DNA of 64,000 bases from Biomphalaria glabrata. Lineage: Eukaryota > Mollusca > Gastropoda > Planorbidae. The DNA lies in contig NC_074711.1 of assembly GCF_947242115.1 (NCBI RefSeq), forward strand, positions 60,755,309 through 60,819,308, written 5' to 3'. The translations under genes and the position numbers were made by a program. The notes under the pieces were generated by a model. That model was given only the letters and a program-made list of their open reading frames with translations, was not told the origin of the DNA and searched no databases. Within the stretch, counting starts at the first letter, position 1. Each line of letters starts with the position of its first letter. Below, one piece after another: positions 11,487 through 23,800 of this stretch.

Positions 11487-14400
11487 ATGGCGTTTTCCAT
11501 GTCCAATTTGGTAAGTAAAAATAAACTTTTTTATCTTATCATAATTTTATGTCAAATGTCATCATAATTATCATAATCATGATAATGTGATAATAATTCA
11601 TTTATTACATTACAATTAAATAATGATTAATCACATCATAATCATAATAGAGGGATTTAGAATGTAGATAGTTCTAAAGTAAATCTATATTATTTCTAGA
11701 TCTATATATAATTATATTATTCTATATAGAAAAAATAAAATCTAGAGTAATACTTACTAATAGTACTAATACTCATACTGGGGCTGGGGCTGGGGTAGTG
11801 TAACATAAAACACTTACTTCTAAACTTAAACTAACCATAATTTACAATTAGAAAAACAAAACTAAACTTGATCACTTGATGTCAGTAAAGATAATCTGGG
11901 CATCTAAACTATTACCATCACAAATTTACAAATATTATACATAATATAGAATAAACATGATTACATGATGATAGACCAGACCTGCCTACCGTTACGCAAA
12001 ATCTCCCAAAATTGACAGTCAGTAAGCAAATACGCATTTAACCCATCGCGTTATGCATTTCGTATCCTTTCCCCCCCCTATCTTGACTAGCTTACGAGCG
12101 GTCACGGAGGTCACGCTAAGCCATCCTGTTGGGGGGGGGGAACAGAAAAGGTGGAAGAACACATTGTGTCCAGATCTATACGTTGATTGGTTCTTAAAAG
12201 CAATTAGATTTAGTCTAGAAATGAAGAACGCGAGAGTGAGGGAGTGGCGGGTTGGTACCAAGGTTGGTACCGTCAGTTAGCTGATACACCAACGTGACTT
12301 TTTTTTTTGTAAGTTCATTAGTAGAAATTAATTAGATCTATGTTGAATCCCTGATTCCCGTATTCATTTGTATAGAAAAAAAAATATCGAAGTGCTATCG
12401 ATTCAAAACACATTGAGTGACATTGTAGATATCTAATCTGGAATCTAGAATCGAGATAACTTGTTATACAGGAATAGATCTAGCTAGAGTCTAGCTAGTC
12501 ATTACGTTAAGTCATGATTCTCTACATTACTAGACTCTAGATCCAATTTAGTTGTAGTATGATGTATTCAATGTAGATTGACTAGATCTAGATCGATAAC
12601 ATAGAATCTACTACCATCTAGTCTAGATCTAGGCTAGGTTCTTAGTCTTAGTATAGAATAGATCAAGGATGAAGGTAGGCCTACGAAAGTTTGGAGTAGA
12701 CCTACGTTTGTAGCGGATCCACGGCATCGGTAACACTCTTGAGCCCAGATCTATAGTAGATTATATTCATTATATAGACATAGTCATAGATCACTTGATT
12801 TGATAGAGTATCATAGAGCCTTAGAGGTCTATTTTTTATTGACAATATGTCATGTACACTAGAACAATTTCGTACAAGTGCTCCTTCTTGGCCTTCTTAG
12901 GCTTCTTCTCTAGTGACTAGTGCCATCAAAGTATCATTAAACTAAACTTAAATACTAAACTGATTAAAGAATGGAATCATGGGAATGGGTTATGTCCCCG
13001 AGTGGCCTGAGGCCTGAATCAGCCTGGAAAACCAACAACTTAGCAGAGTTTAAGTCATTGATTAACATGCATGACTAGATTGACACGCGAACATGAAATG
13101 TGTAGAATGTTATCATCTAAATCTTCTTTTTTGAAGAAACGTCTGTAATAGATCTATTAGATATAAGATAAGATAATAATATCATAGCCTAATATGAGCA
13201 TGCAAATCATGTTACTCATCCACAGTAACAATTATAAAAATGTATGATTATGATAAAAAAGTTGTAGATTAGTTAACATAATAACTAGATCTAGATCTAA
13301 CTAGTTGAAGTAGTTGTGTACTTTGACTCTTTGTACAGCATTGAATGCACTATGTAGTGTCTGTAATTGTTTACAACTCAACTGTGCACATCACACTATT
13401 CACAGTGACTGACAGACAATACCACTGGTGACTGGTCACTGTACTTTGTAGACAGTAGACAGTGTTTTGAAGTATATTGTCATATTGAGGTAAAACTCAA
13501 AGTGAATCACTGAAGTATCACATTAATTGAATTAATTCCATTTCAAGCTTTTATTTTTACTTTTTTTTTTCACCAAAAGTGTATGAAGTTTATTACCTAC
13601 TGGATGCAAAATATATTTATTACATGATTGTATTTAAATTAACAATCTATAAAGTTATACAGAGCTAGTCTGCAACTTATCATTTTAGTGCAAGTTTCTT
13701 TTTACTAGATCTAGATAGTCAGATATTTACTACTTTAGTCAAGCAGATCTAGATCTGTATCAAGCTCTAGATAGGTCTAATTTATTGAGTTCAATAAAAC
13801 CTTTATTATTTTTAACCACACCAAATTTTTACTTGTAAGACAAGATAATATAATATGTAGAATCAGTAGATTGACAAATGGTGTCAATCAAGGGAATCAA
13901 CTTCTTTGCAATGGATCAAATGCATTTAAACTGTATCAATTATGAATTTTAAGCCCTATAAGCTTCTATCCTGCTTTATCATATGAATTTTGCAGAAATT
14001 CCTTCAAAAAAGAAGATCATCATCATCAAACTCCATTAGAGTGAGGGCTTGAGAGGCTCAAATCCTCTCTTGCAAAAGCCCCGGACAGAAACTCTGCTGT
14101 CTTGCGTAGTGCATAAATGTCGCCATACAGGTCGAGAATTTTGGGTTTCCCAGACCTGTTGAGACGGAGATCAGCAAGTCTGGGGCAGTCAAACAGAATA
14201 TGAGGCACGGTTTCCTCTTCTTCTCCACAGCAGGGGCACCGTGAATCAAAATTTGGCCATAGCCACGAGAAATATGACCCAACAGGACAGTAGCCTGTCC
14301 TGCACTGTGCTATAATAGCTTGCTTGTCCCAGCACTCAAACCACTTTTCCATTTCTGTTTTTTGTATTATAGCCAGGGCTTGATGAAAGCTTGCAGTCTG

Positions 14401-17400
14401 TTCAGTGGGTGGAATTTGCCCTCCCTGGTGGGCCAAAGAGTCTGCAGTTGTGTTGCCAGTCACGCCTATGTGACTCGGTACCCACTGCATTATTACAGGG
14501 GTGCCATAGCGTTGTTTAATGTTATGTGAAGCCATGATGACAGTGTTGATATTGGGGGGCCATGGTCCGAGGCTTTGCAAAGCCTGTAGTACAGATTTTG
14601 AGTCAGTGACCACAACAATCTGTGTTGCCCTGAAATGTCCCTTGCCGAGCTGAGAGTCAATGACTTTTAAGGCTTCACAGACTGCCATGGTCTCCGCATC
14701 AAAACTGCAAACACTACCACATGGTCCAAAGATTTTGACTGTGTAAGAGCCAAGAAAGTCGATGTAGGCTCCATAGCCTGCTCTTCCAGAATCTATTGAT
14801 GCCGACCCATCAGTGTATGCAAAAATATCACTGGGCTTGAAGGTATTAATGGTCTCCAGAGCTAGGATTTGAAGGTCGTTAGATGAACGACTTTGCTTAG
14901 TGGCATTAGGGTCTACTAATTTCAAGCGTATGTCTGGGGTCGTTGGGCGACACCAAGGGGGAAAGGGATGAAAGCGTTGAATGTTTTGTCGGTTGGTGGA
15001 GAGGCCAGCTTCATCAGATAGTCTAGTGGCATGATGCATAAAAGACTGCATCTGGATACGTCTTCTGCATCTCCAACCATCCACTAGTTTTCTAGCTGGG
15101 AGGTATTCATCCAGCCTTTTATACCGCTCATAGCAGGTCAGTACTGACCTTTCCCTCCTAAGGTTTAGTGGACCTATATTAGCCATTATTTCAGCCGCAT
15201 TTACTGGACTTGTCCTGAAGGTTCCACAGACAAATCTTAGCGCTTGGGACTGTATTTTATCAAGTTGTTCAAGAGCAGTCCTAGAGCCATAAATTTGCGC
15301 AGGTAGGCTGTAGTCTATCTGTGATCGGACTGCTCCTAAATACAGGGATCGGAGCATGTCTGCTCAGGCTCACCACTTCGTGGGTGCCAGCTTCCGCACA
15401 ATGATGCCTTTCTTACAACATCCTGGATGTGCTCACACATTTTTAGTTTGCGATCTAAAGTTACACCAAGGTACTTGGGTAGCTTTTCCATGCTGAGAGC
15501 CACTCCGTTGAGGAAGAGCCGGAAAGGTTGCCCGAGAATGCCAGTCCCGAGCGTGAACAGAGAATAGACCGTCTTGGAGGTGTTTATTTCTAGCCTCCAT
15601 TTTTGTGTGTATGAGCAGAGCGTATGGAGATCTTTTTGTAACACTTTTTGTATAGAGGTTGTGCTCCTTCCAGATTTCCAAAGGACAATATCATCAGCAT
15701 ATAGCAGCTTTTGGCATTTTAGCTGAGCCGGTAGGTCATTTATGAAGGCAGTGAATAGGGCGCATGACAGAACGGAGCCCTGGGGGAGGCCGTGCTCGAG
15801 GGTCATTTCCCCTGAGACTTCTCCATACGTCCTTGTTCTTATTGTACGCTCTTGTAGGAAGTCTCTAATCCAGTAATATATCCGTCCCCACACCCCCACG
15901 GCTCTTATCTTATGAAGCAAACCAGGCCGCCATACTTTATCATATGCCTGTTTTAAGTCAATGAAGACTGCGTATGTGCTTTCGGTCCTTTGGAATCCAT
16001 TTGCTACGCTCTGCACAAAGATGTTGACTTGGTCTATAGTGGATAATTAAGTCCAATTAAAAAGTGAAAAGGTGGTCGTGGTTTAAAAATAGAAACAAAA
16101 TATATGGCTATCTTAAATCCATTAAACAAAAGCCAACTGTGTAATAATTTAAAACTTAACCTAAACGTTTTGTCTAGAGAAAGACAAAACAAAATATGTA
16201 GTAAATAATGAAATAGTTTGCTAAACTTATCTTTTACCATAAAACTCAAGTTTTAAACAAAATTAATCCTAATGTTCATTTACACATTTGTTTTTTTTAG
16301 AATGCTGCAGAGTTACAGCAGATTGGAGCATCCCTGTCTAGACCAGAAGAACTTGAAAATAATGTATGTGAAATTTCATTTTAATCATGTGCTGAATGAA
16401 ACAGTGTGTTTTAATTGTGACTAACTTTAAATTACTGTAAGTTTTATTAATTTATGGCAAATAATGTTTACAATCCAAGTTGAGATTAATAATTTGTCAT
16501 CAAATATTTTCAATCAACAAGTTAAACAAAGAAATTTAACCAATGGAATAAAAATAAAAGCTTGAATTTTATTACTTTTGCTGTATCTTTATTTATATTC
16601 CCCAAAATTTAAATACTAAAAATTTCTTCAATTGCGAAAATATAATTAAGTAAGTTTAAAAATATCATTATTGAACAAAATTGTGTGAATTGTTTTTTTT
16701 TTAAGTCACAAATAGAGATGCAGTGGGCTTTAAAAGCAATGGACCATGCCACTATACATTATAATGTAAGTAAAGGAACACTATACATTATAATGTAAGT
16801 AAAGGAACTTATTGACATTTTATTGATACATAGATAAAAGTTATACCTACCAAACCTGTCTTTAGCATGTTAAATGAAACAATGCTTCTTTTTTATTGAG
16901 GGGGAAAAAAACACTTTTTTTTTAGTAATTCAAAATGTAGCACTATGTGCTATAAGGTTTTTGTCAATGTATTGTGTAAATTAGAATAAATTTAATCAAA
17001 GTAAATTAGAATAGATAAATTTATATGTGCAGCAAAGCAGAAAGATTACTGCCTAAAGAATAAGAATACCTGCTTATAATTTTGATCAATCAATATTTTT
17101 ATTCTTTATTACTTTGATGCAGTACATTTAAAATAATTTTTAAACTGTTTTGATTCAAGAAGCATTAAAGAGTCATTCTTGTATTAACTTTTTGTTCTAA
17201 TTTGATGTTGTTTTTTATCAGCTGATTTCATCTGTTGATCCCACTTGCTTAAGATTAACAAGAATTGATGATAAACTTTATCATCAGTTTAGAGAAGAAT
17301 TTCCAGATTTGGATGTTGCTAAATTAACTGAAGATCAGCTCAAATCTGCTGATGCTAAAGAAGTAAGTTTCTCTCATTAGCTCAACTAGTTTAGTTAGAA

Positions 17401-19083
17401 GACAACATCTCATTATTATTAAGGTCTTGTTGGGAAAAAAACAAAAGCAAACACATAGTCTGATGTTCAAAGAAAATGATTGAAATCTCACAATTAAAAT
17501 TTGAGTATAAGAACAAAATTGAGCTTGACAAAAAATCTATTTCTTTTAAGTTATAAATATGTTATTTAAGTAGATTTTTTTTCTATTAAAAAAGAAAACT
17601 AACCATTTTTTATTTGATTTTGTAAATTATTTTTTTTATTAGGAATTTTTATATTCCTTCTTTACAGAAATGGAGAAATTTTTGTGAAAAATTTAAAGGT
17701 GAAATTGAGGATTATAATATGGGTACATTATTACGTTTGAACTGTGAAGATGATTACAACCCAGACACAACAACATTCAGTAAGTTAAACTTGTTAAAAC
17801 TGTGTATTTTAAAATAAAGCATAGATAGAGTAGTGGTTTAGTTTAGCTTATATGATATTAGTTTTTATATATATAAATATTGTGCATTGTATTTAGTGAC
17901 TGTAAAAAGTAGAGATGTAGCCTTGCAGATTAGAGACATGACAACTATCCCATTATGGTAATAAACATAGTTGAAGTCTTCACATGTCGTAATCAAGTAA
18001 AACACATTCATTTGTCCCTTAAATGAGTCAAACTCCTAATGAATATTAAGTAATAATTGTCTAGTAACCTAAGTCAGTAACCTTATTAGATCAAGTCAAT
18101 TCAATAGTATCAGACAACAAACACATTCAAGTCCTGACAATTCATCTTTATTTTTTTATTATATTGTTACGAATCTCACTATCCAGGCTCTCTGCAAACT
18201 GCACCTTACACCACCAACTTAAAGAACTTGACAACTCAGGGCTCCAAAGTAACGTAACACTTTAATAGTTGAATAAATAACAGCCAATTGTGTACAATTG
18301 GCAACATGTACACTGTACAAATATCTCTCCGATAACACTGTACCACCGTATCAACTCTTGCACTGGCCTCTCCGTCTCTTTCAGTTCAGGACTGACTTCA
18401 CACACTGAGCTCGTTGTGTCGAACTCGATCACAGACCAAGATCAAGATGCTGTTCGTCTCAACTGTACTTGATAGTAATCCACACTGAACCGTCGTAATG
18501 CTCCGTACAGAACCACACCGCTGAACCACACTGAACTGTGCTGTAGTCGACCGGACTGTAGTGAACCGGGCTCTGAACCCCTGTCGTGAACTGACTTGAC
18601 TGCGACACCTCCGCTCTTTATATAGGGTCCTTAATGGCCTTCTAGAACCAGACGGAACTTCGCTAGACGTTTCTAGCTTTGTCACATGACTACATCCCAC
18701 GTGACGCTCCTGAGCTCTGTTCATGACGCCGCTCCTTCCCGAACCGTCATGTTGACACTCGTCTCAGCTGACCGTCGTAACTCGTCACGGTTGACGGCTC
18801 GTCTAGCGCTGGCCTGGGTCAATTTGCGTCGTCTGACTACACTCACACCACTACCCCCATTTGTGCTACCGCCAGGTTTATAACAATATAGTAGTATTAT
18901 TCGGTAGTATAAAAAAAATATTCTTTATAATTTGAAGTGATATATTTGTTAATTGTTTATATCTGTTTAGGTGTCAGGACACAATTTTTAGCCATAGAAA
19001 TAGCAAGAAACAGAGAAGGTCATAACAGCTGCTTGTACAATAAAAAACAAGAACTGAAAAAACTACAAAATAACTCAACATAG
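11487..19083 (+). CDS. PBDC1: PBDC1 family protein (yeast YPL225W homologue), 170 aa, 6 coding exons
   Basis: Coding exons are 11487-11510, 16301-16363, 16706-16765, 17222-17362, 17668-17779 and 18971-19083. They total 513 nt and the phases agree. Diagnostic family stretches are QWALKAMDHATIHYNLIS, then SVDP...LTRIDDKLY, KWRNFCEKF, MGTLLRLNCEDDYNPD and TQFLAIEIARNREGHN. The name (polysaccharide biosynthesis domain containing 1) is historical. The human and yeast proteins are small cytosolic proteins, and the yeast member has been tied to translation-factor folding. I infer no enzyme activity. The first exon encodes only MAFSMSNL and precedes a 4.8-kb intron containing two LINE insertions. A solo LTR sits in the last intron. 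A 28-bp duplication places a second copy of the exon 3 donor just inside intron 3. AATAAA lies 143 nt after the stop. Confidence 0.93.
12862..13176 (+). mobile_element. 3' fragment of CR1/jockey-like LINE, PBDC1 intron 1
   Basis: It matches, in the opposite orientation, the last roughly 200 bp of the LINE at 61395-63622. Shared landmarks are GTACAAGTGCTCCTTCTT, GGAATGGG, CCTGGAAAACCAACAACTTA, AACATGCATGACTAGA, ATCTTCTTTTTTGAAG and CGTCTGTA, followed by a GATAAGATAA-type tail. It is a heavily 5'-truncated dead copy. Confidence 0.8.
13985..16033 (-). mobile_element. 5'-truncated I/Nimb-like LINE with RT and RNase H, antisense in PBDC1 intron 1
   Basis: The reverse transcriptase part (16016-15340) shows FIDLKQAYDKVW, GLPQGSVLS and the catalytic YADD. 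In a second frame (15357-14026) come the LRSLYLGAV...QIDYS thumb segment and an RNase H domain with YTDGS, ETMAVCEA, TDSKS, WVPSHIG and NTTADSLA. A C-terminal CPCCGEEEE...CP finger follows. RNase H downstream of RT places it in the I group of non-LTR elements. I infer a Nimb-like clade. One frameshift near 15345-15360 separates RT from the rest, and the endonuclease and 5' end are missing. The 3' end has a GATGATGATGAT run and ATCTTCTTTTTTGAAG. It cannot move on its own as it stands. Confidence 0.88.
18165..18885 (-). repeat. Solo LTR (fossil), 721 bp, in the last PBDC1 intron
   Basis: The limits are TGTTACG at the left and TTATAACA at the right, with ATAT directly repeated outside (18161-18164 and 18886-18889). 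On the minus strand a TATA-like CCTATATAAAGAG suggests its transcription ran opposite to PBDC1. It is more GC-rich than its surroundings and carries short chance open frames. It is related to the 8619-9260 LTR by shared AAAGAACTTGAC and a similar layout. No internal domain remains. Confidence 0.7.
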
Positions 19084-20823
19084 CAGACATTGGCTTCATG
19101 AACTTTGTATACAGCTTAGTGAGTGTAGTGAATAAATGTGTTGCTTGATGCTGGAAGTAAATGTTTTTAAAAAGTTGCTTTTTGTTCTTTAAAATCAAAT
19201 GACTATTTTTATTTCTTATGATTTGAATAAACTAAATGAAAATATTTTATTTCTACCTGAATTATGGAGATTTGATACGCTTTGCACTTGATTATATTAT
19301 TATTTGATCTATGAGATAAAATCTCCAGCGTTTTGAAATCTGCTGTACATTATTCTTATGCTTCAATTAAATTTCCTTTTTGTTGCCACCTTGCATAAGA
19401 TAAGCAGGTGATTAAATAAGAGTCAAATTTGAAAATGCAATCCTATTTCATCATTTGATGGAATAATAATGAAACCCTGCTTTGGGGGTTAAAAGGCAAT
19501 GAAACTATTAAAGAGAAGCTGGGTTGACAGGTGCATATACAAGTTTTTAAAAAATAATTTATGGTGACAAAGTTTTGCATTTATTAAAACAGTGACCCTA
19601 ATTAAAGAATAATAGTAAATTATTTCAATGTCATTCTATTTATTCAACTATATAGAAACTAATTTTAACAACAGTGCATTGTATTTAGTATTCATTATTA
19701 TTGTACTTTTTAGAATTTCTTTTCTTGTGCCTAGTGGTCATTTCAAAGAATATTAAAAGCAGGAATTTTAAAATTGATAAGCTTAATAATTTCTCAAAGT
19801 TAAAAGCAATTTATGGACATGTAAATATTGTTCCAATAGCCACAAATATGATGTCATTTAATAAATAAACAATTTCCAATAGTACTTTATTTGTTTATGA
19901 GTGGGTTTTAATATCTGTTGTACATTTTGTTGTTTTTTATTTTATTTTAATATCAAACTTAAGGATTTCATGGATTTTCCATACCATGGTGGTAAGCAGG
20001 GTTAAGCTTGTACTTTATAAAGCTTACTCCTTACTTTCTTGTGTGATACACATAAATGCAGTGCTTGGTACCAGTTTAAAATAATAGGTGAAAACATGAA
20101 AGCTTGTCCACTGATAATGCAAAACCACTCAAGAGAAATGGCATTGTCAGCCTCCATAATGCAACTCTTCACCTTTGTGGCCATTTTCACCTTTGGGTGT
20201 TTTAATTATTTAATTGATTAAAGTCTAAGATGCTTTTTGATAGAGGCTGTAACTTAGGAAACCCCATAATAAAGTGAGTGCCAAATCATTGAAAGAGCAT
20301 AGATCCTGGAAGTGATGACTCTACAGCACAGTTCACATTTGACATGCCATTTCAAAAACTTCCTTCAGAAAAGCTTTGTGAATAGAGGAAACTGGACTGT
20401 ACACTTACTCCATATTAAAAAAACTTCTTTTAAACTGGGGTATTATTAATAGCTTCTTTCCCAGTTACACCAAAAAAAAGTAATTCAACTAAACTTCACT
20501 TAAGTCATACAAAATGTAAAAACTTATCTGTGAATAATATAATTTATTTCAGTATTTAGAATTGCAAAATTAAAGTTTATTTTTGTCACAATGTTTAACA
20601 TTAAATTCTCAAACAATGATACAAAACCTGGTATATTAAATTATAGTTATCTTACATTTTTACATTCTCATTAGTGACCGCCACAAACATACACATTTAT
20701 AATTTAAAATAAAGAGAAAAAAACAACACATCACTGAAGTAACATTTATCCTTAAGAAGAGGCAAGCAATAAGCTCAATGTGTAAAAAACAAATTCATAA
20801 AAAAAAATAGTAAAAAACCAAGG
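19084..20823. other. Intergenic region between convergent PBDC1 and HMG20-like genes
   Basis: It holds the two 3' UTRs. A plus-strand AATAAA at 19226-19231 suits PBDC1. TTTATT at 20576-20581 and 20543-20548 gives minus-strand AATAAA signals about 250 nt after the HMG20-like stop. No other gene or repeat is recognisable. Confidence 0.6.
19226..19231 (+). terminator. Probable PBDC1 poly(A) signal
   Basis: Canonical AATAAA lies 143 nt after the PBDC1 stop codon and is followed by T-rich sequence. Confidence 0.55.
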
Positions 20824-23800
20824 TCATAAATTAATGATGCCAAACAGAGTTGGAACCATTTTAAGAGCATCACTTTGAACTATGAGAGCAGAAGTAGTTG
20901 CCGTTAATGCTTTGATTTCCTCTTCCAATTTGTTCTGATATTCTTGAAGTGCTTGAATTTCATTGCACATGTTCACATTGCTTTGTAGTGCTTTATTCAA
21001 ACACTTTTTTAGGACTGATATTTCCTGTTCACGTTCTAGAGAAACAAAGAAAAAAACTTTTAAAATGTAAAATCGAAATAAATACCTTTTGTATTTGCAA
21101 AGGATAAAACAAATTATGAAAAGACATTTAAAATAAATCTTTAAAGAAAAATAGATCTGGCTAGTAGCGTGTCACTCCGTGTTGTGAATATAGTGGTTCA
21201 GTGCATCAACTACAGCTCACCAAAATGTCAAAATCTATAACCAAGAGAGTTTTGTAAGATGTTCAATTACATCATGATCATGAGCTTCATTTTCTGAATC
21301 TATGTATATATAAATAGTTTCATTTAAAAAAAGATTTAAATGACTATCTAATATTTTTCTAGCTAAGAATGTAGATTATAGACTAGGTGTAAATAAGTGT
21401 AACTCTGTGCCTATTTTGAGCTTTGGCAAAGGAGAGAGGACTCTGCTTGAGGATTCATAAGGAAAACATGGTGCCCAATCACACCTTGGGTATTACATAA
21501 GAAGAAACTTTTTTTTAATTGGCTTATTAGAATTAGACTTTACATTCTTCTTAATTTTCCAATTATATAATATTTTAGTTAATTTACTTATCTAATATTA
21601 ATGCACACTAATTTTCTAAATGACTTTTAATGGTTAAAAATCAATCTTTCTATATTAATGCCTCATTACATGTAACATGCTGTCAAATGATCAAGTCTAA
21701 TTAAGCTTATTCCTTCTTACCTTAGGAAAAAAATGAAATTGTTATAAAATTGTTAAAACTTGACCTAGGTGACATTTATACAAAAATATAAAAAATACAA
21801 CAGAAAACAGGGTAAAATAAAATTTATATAATTACAAAAAAATACCATAATTCTTTTGGATAAAGTCCATCATGAAACCATGTATGTCCACTGGACCAGT
21901 AGCCAAACAACTTGTATTACTACAAGTACTACTGCCACAGGAATGGCCATTTCCTCGAAGTGCTGAGGCATATCCATCTTGAGACATTTCTTCTGATACT
22001 ACTAAAGAACCATCTAAAAATGCTTGGTCTTCTCTTTGTTGCCGCAATAACTCTTTTTCCACCTCACCTGGTCAAAGACATTGTGATGTGGACCATAAGA
22101 CAAACAAATATAAAGTTATATAAACAAAATTTATAGATATAATAGGTGAATTTCTAGGCAAAAGAAAACATATTCTAAATTATTTACCAGCCATATTCTG
22201 TATATGAGCTTTTCCGTACATGTGCTCTCGTTTGTTGTGCAAATTGCTAAAATAGACTTGACAGACTTTACAGTAGAGTTCATTAGAAATGTCCTGTAGT
22301 GTAATGGATGACATTTAATTGATTTTATGATAGCAATAGTAATAAAAAAAACTTTTGAAAACACTTTGGGTCATAAACCTATTTAGCCATTGGATTAAAA
22401 TAGTTTTACCTCATCACAGTTTAATATGTCTGTTGATTCCTGAAGTGATGACATATCACCTAAAGAACAAAAATAAACGTGTAAATATTATTTGGAAGAA
22501 TGCTATGAAATCTAGTCGCTGTCTAATTAACCTCTCTTGTGTAAAAGAAGCTTAGCCACCATACAATATTCTATGTTATAACTTAATAAGGCTTGACATC
22601 TATATATTTGAATTACCTTCATTTGCAAGCATTATTTTCTTCCCCACCGTCTCCTGGTATGTTTCTGAAGATTTAAATGCCTTGAGTTCTTCTCTGTAGC
22701 GTTTCTTGTCTTCCTCAGCCGCTGCTAAATATTTCTGAACCACAAATTGGTAAATTTAAATCACCATGAGATGACTGCTTAAAATCAGAGGTTTTAGTAT
22801 ATGATTCTTCAAGTACAACAAAGGCATGCAGAAAACTCACCTCTTTGATTTCAGAGGCCATGGAGCTCCATTCTTGGCCTAAAATTTTAGTTACTTCTGG
22901 AAATGTTATGTCTGGGTGACTTTCTTTTATCTCTTTCCTTCTGTCCATGGCATACAAAACATAGCTGAAACACATTCATTCAGAATTTCTTAGAGGCAAA
23001 CCAAACGTAACTGCAACACAGTCCTTGAACATAGTTATTTTTTAAAGCCAACAATTTGACATGTTGACATAATAAGCCAATTCATTAATTAACTTGAGCT
23101 TAACATTACAAAGCAGGGAAAAAATATTGAGATAAACTAAATTGAAAGGATATCAGAGGAGCACTAGAAAAAAAAATTAAAATTTCAAACAAATTTTAAA
23201 GTGAAGCTGTGATAACCTCATCCAGTCTACTTGCAGAGTATGATAAGCACTGTGCCTCATCTTGAATTTCAAATCAATAAAAAATAAAGGAATAAAAAAA
23301 AACAGGTGTTTATCTAAAACCATTTTTATAAGAATCGCCCAAAAACTATTTCCTGTGATAAACTAAAATTATTTGATTAAAATAAATCCTCTGTTCTACA
23401 TAATTAGTCTTATCAACACATTGTTTACCAAAATAGTTTATTACCCAGTGACTGGTGCTCTAGGTCCCAGAACTGTTGGCTTTATTTTTCGTCTTTTACC
23501 TTTAGGCCATCCACCTTTTCTTTTCTAAAAAAAAGAAAATACACATTTATTTAAGCTTTCCTTTAAATGTACAAGAATGCAAAAGAAATGCCTAAAGGCT
23601 TAAAAATTATAAGAAAAGCTTACTATATTAAGTTATTTAAGTACTGATTCCTGTGCCATGTCTCAAATATATAGCAAACAAAAATGTACAACAAAAAAAA
23701 ATATTTTTGTTTGATGTAGACTTACAGTTACACAAACTTCTGTTGTCTCTTCACTGACTAGAACTGTCTGTTGTAATGCTTTAGCATCTGTTGATTCCCC

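Noticed and set aside
12019-12280. Overlapping frames of 80 and 75 codons on both strands
   Set aside because: Complementary shadows across C- and G-runs, with no splice context or motif.
18398-18724. 108-codon minus-strand frame, R/S/T-rich
   Set aside because: Lies wholly in the solo LTR, is low-complexity and has no family motif.
21832-21845. HMG20-like protein ending in KNYGIFL at a stop just past 21846
   Set aside because: That is read-through into the intron; the GTATTT donor at 21845 joins to a coiled-coil exon in the right phase.
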